From: Pseudomonadota bacterium
GTDB taxonomy: Bacteria; Pseudomonadota; Alphaproteobacteria; Rhizobiales; Rhizobiaceae
Assembly (NCBI GenBank): GCA_023433855.1
Contig: JAEYTV010000052.1
Span: forward strand, 1-6,703
DNA: 6,703 nt
Reading direction: 5' to 3'
Each line of letters begins with the position of its first letter. The stretch's first letter is position 1. The translations under genes were made by a program, and so were the position numbers. The notes beneath the pieces were generated by a model that saw only the letters and a program-made list of their open reading frames with translations, was not told the origin of the DNA and made no database searches. Shown here in pieces: positions 6,501 to 6,703 of this stretch.

Positions 6501-6703
6501 CGTGGTGCCGCTGGTCTTCTCCACCGGTGCAGGTGCGGAGATGCGCGTCGCGATGGGGGTTGCCGTCTTCTCCGGCATGATCGGCGTGACCTTCTTCGGG
6601 ATCTTCATGACGCCGGTCTTCTACATGCTGGCACGTTTGCTTACCGGCAGCCGTCCCCTACGGCAGCACGGCACGGAGGCAGCACCCGCTCTCTCTCCAG
6701 CGG
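3526..6703 (+). CDS. mexF: MexF/CeoB-type RND (HAE1) multidrug efflux pump, inner-membrane subunit; 3' end cut by window
   Basis: One open frame runs from the ATG at 3526 to the window edge, 1059 codons without a stop. MexF-type pumps have about 1060 residues, so only the last few residues are missing. The start MNISRFFVDRPVFAAVLSIL is the family's first helix. The proton-relay residues are present: D410 and D411 in GIVVDDAIVVVENVERN (helix 4) and K948 in GLSAKNAILIVEFA (helix 10). Other landmarks are GQVQVFG-like porter text (GVGQVQVFGAG), ISTVISAINSLTLSPALAALLL, LPDGATLDRTEDVIKRM, FPPPPVNGLGQTGGF (674-688), LGSLYVNDFNAFGRTY and RLRLRPILMTS. Two large periplasmic domains separate helices 1/2 and 7/8. 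It should work as a proton-driven trimer exporting amphiphilic, often aromatic drugs through the adaptor and a TolC-type channel. GAGG eight bases upstream supports the start. No defect is seen. Similarity to MexF, recalled from memory, is strong throughout. Confidence 0.95.
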   Translation, partial: MNISRFFVDRPVFAAVLSILIVVAGLIGMRALPISEYPEVVPPSIVVRATYPGANPTVIAETVATPLEEQINGVEDMLYMSSQATSDGVLTLTVTFKLGTDPDKAQQLVQNRVSQAEPRLPSEVRALGITTVKSSPDFIMVVNLVSTGGAYDITYLRNYATLNIRDRLARIEGVGQVQVFGAGDYSMRVWIDPQKAAEHALAASDISNAIRAQNIQAAAGIIGASPSQPGVDLQLNVNAQGRLRTPEEFGNIIVKSGENGEITRLRDVARIELGAADYTLRSLLDGEPAVAVAVLQAPGSNAIEIADTVQATMNELQEAMPAGVKYEIVYDTTKFVRSSIEKVVETLLEAVALVVLVVILFLQTWRASIIPLIAVPVSIIGTFGVMYAFGFSINALTLFGLVLAIGIVVDDAIVVVENVERNIENGLSPRDATYRAMKEVSGPIIAIALVLVAVFVPLAFISGLSGQFYRQFALTIAISTVISAINSLTLSPALAALLLKDHHAPKDWLTRFMDRIFGWFFRGFNRAFGAASNGYGRTVGGLLSRKSLVMIIYLALVGATYSMFNAVPSGFVPAQDKQYLIGFAQLPDGATLDRTEDVIKRMSDIAMEQPGVEHAIAFPGLSINGFTIGSNAGIVFAVLDDFENRKTPELSGGAIAMALNQKYAGIQDAFIAMFPPPPVNGLGQTGGFKLQIEDRAGFGYQTLDEAAKAVLAKAYQTPELAGIFSSFQINVPQLYADLDRAKAEQLGVSVTDVFETLQIYLGSLYVNDFNAFGRTYSVRVQADAKFRAKPEDIGQLKVRSQSGEMIPLSALLTVDAQTGPERTTRYNGFLSADINGGPAPGFSSGQAQAAIEKILAETLPSGIDYEWTDLTYQEILAGNSSVVVFPLALLLVYLVLAAQYESLTLPLAIIMIVPMGVLAAMTGVWLTGGDNNIFTQIGLVVLVGLSAKNAILIVEFARELEFEGRTPLQAAIEASRLRLRPILMTSMAFIMGVVPLVFSTGAGAEMRVAMGVAVFSGMIGVTFFGIFMTPVFYMLARLLTGSRPLRQHGTEAAPALSPA

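Noticed and set aside
3526..6703. Frameshift or internal stop in the pump gene
   Set aside because: Translated codon by codon. One continuous frame with all expected family landmarks in order.

Overview
The window reads as a high-GC proteobacterial chromosome or large replicon. Codon use, spacing and protein style suggest an alphaproteobacterium of the Rhizobiales (Rhizobium/Agrobacterium type). This is inference, and beta- or gammaproteobacteria are not excluded. No mobile element, CRISPR array, tRNA or rRNA is visible.

Layout. At the left edge is the N-terminus of a major facilitator transporter on the minus strand (1-160). Behind it, also on the minus strand, lies a complete LysR-type regulator of the CrgA/DmlR style (278-1213). 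A 152-bp divergent control region (1214-1365) separates the regulator from a plus-strand operon. That operon encodes an alpha/beta-hydrolase-fold protein (1366-2160), a MexE-type periplasmic adaptor (2218-3402) and a MexF-type inner-membrane RND pump (3526 to the right edge, almost complete). No outer-membrane channel gene is in view. It may follow the pump or be an unlinked TolC-type protein.

The order 'divergent LysR - lipase-like gene - adaptor - RND pump' is the layout known from memory for ceoR-llpE-ceoAB-opcM of Burkholderia cenocepacia and llpE-bpeEF-oprC of B. pseudomallei, relatives of mexT/mexEF-oprN. Those pumps export chloramphenicol, trimethoprim, fluoroquinolones and similar aromatic compounds. 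The adaptor and pump here keep all hallmark residues, so the export machine looks functional. The regulator probably senses an aromatic or phenolic inducer and controls the pump operon, and perhaps its own gene, from the divergent region.

The most interesting item is the hydrolase-like protein. It keeps the fold signature of hormone-sensitive-lipase-family esterases but has lost the catalytic serine (Glu113 in the nucleophile elbow) and the catalytic histidine (no His after residue 180). Its oxyanion motif starts with Arg instead of His, and most of the N-terminal cap is missing. It looks like an intact, translated pseudoenzyme at the head of an efflux operon, perhaps a ligand-binding or regulatory partner rather than an esterase. 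The operon also has RNA-structure candidates in both intercistronic gaps: a hairpin with a competing anti-Shine-Dalgarno pairing before the adaptor gene, and two hairpins in the 123-nt gap before the pump gene. The divergent region holds a nod/MexT-box-like element and a separate 7-bp inverted repeat around a -10 candidate.
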